DNA from: Vreelandella andesensis
GTDB taxonomy: Bacteria; Pseudomonadota; Gammaproteobacteria; Pseudomonadales; Halomonadaceae
Reading direction: 5' to 3'
DNA length: 64,000 nt
NCBI RefSeq assembly: GCF_003989795.1
Contig: NZ_RZHG01000003.1
Span: forward strand, 62,001 to 126,000
The position numbers and the translations under genes are program-made. Below, piece after piece: positions 62,010 through 64,000 of the stretch (position 1 is its first letter; each line of letters begins with the position of its first letter). Below the pieces are notes generated by a model. That model was not told where the DNA came from and made no database searches. It saw only the letters and a list, made by a program, of their open reading frames with translations.

Positions 62010-63035
62010 ATGTTGATGGTCATTCGAAAACTATTATTAGCAAGTTTAATTGTATTGCTAGGCACTGAAAGTGCCTTTGCAGAGACACGCGAGGAAATCG
62101 AAGCGCGTATCCGTGCACTCAACACAGAACTTTATCAGCTGCACCAACAGCTGCAACATGTTGAAGACCCAACAGGAAGCAAACCAACTGCCGCCCCACA
62201 ATTGCTTCCGAAAGAAATGGCACTTGAGGATCTCAGTGAGCGTCGTCAATTTGAGCAAGAGTCATCACGTAATCCGTTCGCGATTACGACTCATCGGCTT
62301 AACTACCTTTTGCCCGTTAGCTATAACGCCAATCAGAATATCGAAAATTTTCGTAGCGTTTCTGACGGCACCTCTCCAAATGACGTCGAAGTAAAATTTC
62401 AGTTTAGTGCTAAATTCAACCTCGCAGAGGATGTGTTCGGCGACATCGGTGATGTCTATTTTGCTTACACGCAGCGTAGCTGGTGGCAAGCCTATAACAC
62501 CGATGCCTCTTCTCCCTTTCGGGAAACCAACTACGAACCAGAAATTTTTATTGATTTCGATAACGCCTGGAGCGCACTAGGCTGGGTCAATACGCGTAAC
62601 CGTTTCTCCTTCATCCACCAGTCTAATGGCCGCTCAGATCCACTGTCGCGAAGCTGGAACAGAGTTTATATGGAAAGTACCTTCCAACGCGGTGACTGGG
62701 CACTTTCCTTAGTTCCGCACTGGCGCGTACCTGAATCAGAAGAAGACGATGACAACCCAGACATTGATCGCTTTGTCGGCTATGGCGACATTCGGCTAGC
62801 CAAACGACTTAACGGCAACCAAGAGGTGGCAGGCCAGCTGCGCGGCAATCCAAGTGACGGAAATTATGGTACGCAAATAGACTATAGCTGGCCTGCTTTT
62901 AATAATGTGCGCGCCCATTTGCAGTACTACTACGGCTATGGAGAAAGCATGATTGACTACAATAATCGTGTGCACCGCCTCAGTATTGGCTTTAGCTTAA
63001 ACCCCCTGTTCAGCGCCACTGGGCTGAACCGTTAG
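62010..63035 (+). CDS. pldA: Outer-membrane phospholipase A (OMPLA)
   Basis: A 341-residue outer-membrane enzyme with a signal peptide (LLLASLIVLLGTESAFA), a coiled-coil insertion near residues 25-50, and the beta-barrel. The catalytic residues are His203, Ser205 and Asn217 in HQSNGRSDPLSRSWNRVY, with the same spacing as His142-Ser144-Asn156 in E. coli. Ca-dependent phospholipase activity would be activated when the outer membrane is damaged. The start could also be the second ATG at 62016. Confidence 0.95.
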   Translation: MLMVIRKLLLASLIVLLGTESAFAETREEIEARIRALNTELYQLHQQLQHVEDPTGSKPTAAPQLLPKEMALEDLSERRQFEQESSRNPFAITTHRLNYLLPVSYNANQNIENFRSVSDGTSPNDVEVKFQFSAKFNLAEDVFGDIGDVYFAYTQRSWWQAYNTDASSPFRETNYEPEIFIDFDNAWSALGWVNTRNRFSFIHQSNGRSDPLSRSWNRVYMESTFQRGDWALSLVPHWRVPESEEDDDNPDIDRFVGYGDIRLAKRLNGNQEVAGQLRGNPSDGNYGTQIDYSWPAFNNVRAHLQYYYGYGESMIDYNNRVHRLSIGFSLNPLFSATGLNR

Positions 63036-63115
63036 TGCTTGAGGTTGTCTTATAGTGAACGGCTGCTATGCTTGGTTTGTTACTTATTCATATTCACTCG
63101 TCAAAGGATGACATC

Positions 63116-63448
63116 ATGGCCAAACGTAATACTGACACCTCTGCTCGTGCTGACCAGTTGAAAGAAGATCTCCGCCACCTGAGTGAAACTGTCGAAGAGT
63201 TGATGAACGCCACATCAAAAGATGCAAGTGGTGAAATGCGCGATCTTCGCGAGCGTGCAGAAAAGCGATTGAAAGATACGCGAGCGCGCTTAGAAGCACG
63301 TGGCGAACGACTTTATGAGGACACCCGTGAAACGCTGTCTCACCAAGTAGACAACTGTGATCGCTACGTGCATGAAAATCCATGGGCTAGCATTGGTATT
63401 GGTGCCGCAGTGGGCTTGATGGTGGGTATGCTTCTCGGTCGTCGCTAA
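63116..63448 (+). CDS. ElaB/YqjD family (DUF883) ribosome- and membrane-associated protein
   Basis: A 110-residue protein starting MAKRNTDTSARADQLKEDL, with a long alpha-helical part (LSETVEELMNATSKDASGEM...) and a C-terminal membrane anchor VHENPWASIGIGAAVGLMVGMLLGRR, typical of the family (YqjD, ElaB). E. coli members bind stationary-phase ribosomes to the membrane. ATG 63116 is preferred to the 63068 frame start. The stop overlaps the start of the next gene (TAATG). Confidence 0.93.
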   Translation: MAKRNTDTSARADQLKEDLRHLSETVEELMNATSKDASGEMRDLRERAEKRLKDTRARLEARGERLYEDTRETLSHQVDNCDRYVHENPWASIGIGAAVGLMVGMLLGRR

Positions 63449-63852
63449 TGGCTTTAGGGCCAACTCAACGCGTATTCTCTGCCGCTAAACGCCTGCTGAA
63501 ATCATTAATTGCTAATGGTGAAACTAGGCTCCGTTTGGCGGTTTTAGAGTTAGAAGAGGAACGCGCTCGTCTGCTGACCCTGCTATTGTTGGCGGGAGCA
63601 AGCCTGCTGCTGTTGTTATTAGGCGTCGCAACACTTACCGCACTAGTTGTTGTCTTGTTTTGGGACACTTACCGACTTACTGCGATCGGTGTCAGTGCCG
63701 GCGTTCTTATAGCCTTGAGTTTTTTACTGGCAATTATGGCTATGCGCCAAGCGAAACAACATACGCTTCTGAAAGAAACGCTTAAGCAACTCGCCGCTGA
63801 CCGGGCTTTGTTGGAGGTGAATGAGGATGACTCGTCCCAACACCACCGTTAA
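63448..63852 (+). CDS. YqjE-like membrane protein (holin superfamily PF07332)
   Basis: A 134-residue protein with two strong membrane segments (LLTLLLLAGASLLLLLLGVATLTALVVVLFW split as LLAGASLLLLLLGVATLTAL and AIGVSAGVLIALSFLLAIMA) and charged ends. It sits between the YqjD-like gene and a third gene, the known yqjD-yqjE-yqjK order, and shares one base with the preceding stop. The function is unknown. Confidence 0.88.
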   Translation: MALGPTQRVFSAAKRLLKSLIANGETRLRLAVLELEEERARLLTLLLLAGASLLLLLLGVATLTALVVVLFWDTYRLTAIGVSAGVLIALSFLLAIMAMRQAKQHTLLKETLKQLAADRALLEVNEDDSSQHHR

Positions 63853-64000
63853 TCTACCCAGCCGAGCTGAACGTAAAGCTGTGTTGTTGGCTGAATTAGA
63901 GCAACAGCGTATCGATATTTTTATTGATAGTGATACGCTGTCAAAGGCGGCTCTGCCGTTAGACAATAATTTGCGCAGCCTTAAAATTCCTTTATATGTG
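63827..64000 (+). CDS. YqjK-like protein, cut by the right edge
   Basis: An open frame starting MTRPNTTVNLPSRAERKAVL, with GGAGG about 9 bases upstream of ATG 63827 (another ATG at 63821 is in frame), running to the end of the window. It overlaps the YqjE-like gene by 26 bp. Position and a basic, helical composition suggest YqjK, but the visible 58 codons do not allow a firm call. Confidence 0.6.
   Translation, partial: MTRPNTTVNLPSRAERKAVLLAELEQQRIDIFIDSDTLSKAALPLDNNLRSLKIPLYV

Overview
The window reads as ordinary chromosome of a moderately halophilic gammaproteobacterium, most like Halomonas or a close relative in Halomonadaceae. The evidence is the gacA-uvrC-pgsA-tRNA(Gly,Cys,Leu) order shared with pseudomonads, trpGDC and rpe/gph pieces of Pseudomonas-type layout, a GntR-controlled prpB-prpC-acnD-prpF locus, and acidic exported proteins such as the sulfate-binding protein. 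The genus is inferred from protein resemblance and gene order, not from a search. No prophage, insertion sequence, integron or CRISPR array is visible.

Layout. 1-6.0 kb (minus strand): ycgN (cut by the edge), acpH, ycgL, rnd, recR, ybaB, dnaX and grxD. 6.2-11.2 kb: argF, tRNA-Ala, gacA, uvrC, pgsA and a Gly-Cys-Leu tRNA block with a near-consensus promoter and a decayed tRNA copy. 11.5-17.2 kb: nadB, convergent sdhE-ygfX, ihfB, lapA-lapB, inverted pyrF and a small exported helix-hairpin-helix protein. 17.4-24.3 kb: methylcitrate cycle operon with its own promoter and operator. 24.5-32 kb: pabB, cysH, cysB, trxA, a PerM/AI-2E family permease, a SIMPL protein and serS. 32.3-46.6 kb: the giant flavin/Fe-S protein YdiJ, trpGDC, an NAD-linked formate dehydrogenase, an orphan metal-binding protein, gph, ndh and rpe. 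46.8-50.6 kb: sulfate ABC transporter. 50.7-64 kb: alkB-like, yajG-like, tpm, an SH3 protein, DUF1820, an ATP-grasp plus papain-like pair, tlyA, a large MscS-family channel, pldA and a yqjD-yqjE-yqjK-like operon cut by the right edge.

How genes work together. Sulfur assimilation is spread across the window: uptake (46.8-50.6 kb), PAPS reduction (cysH), reductant (trxA) and the regulator CysB. Propionate is handled by prpB/C/acnD/prpF. gacA, uvrC and pgsA form a conserved neighbourhood. trpG, D and C are together but trpE is not in the window.

Most interesting. (1) An uncharacterised two-gene unit at 54.3-57.6 kb pairs an ATP-grasp ligase with a large protein carrying a papain-like Gln-Cys...His...Asn arrangement, a candidate amide-bond making/breaking system. 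(2) dnaX carries a heptamer identical to the E. coli -1 frameshift site, at nearly the same codon, with a stop one codon later. (3) Short tandem arrays (11-18 bp units) recur at gene borders, including a 6 x 16 bp array after tpm and one that repeats the start codon of acpH. (4) The rpe-gph-trpEGDC style cluster is broken up, with formate dehydrogenase genes where trpE might be expected.
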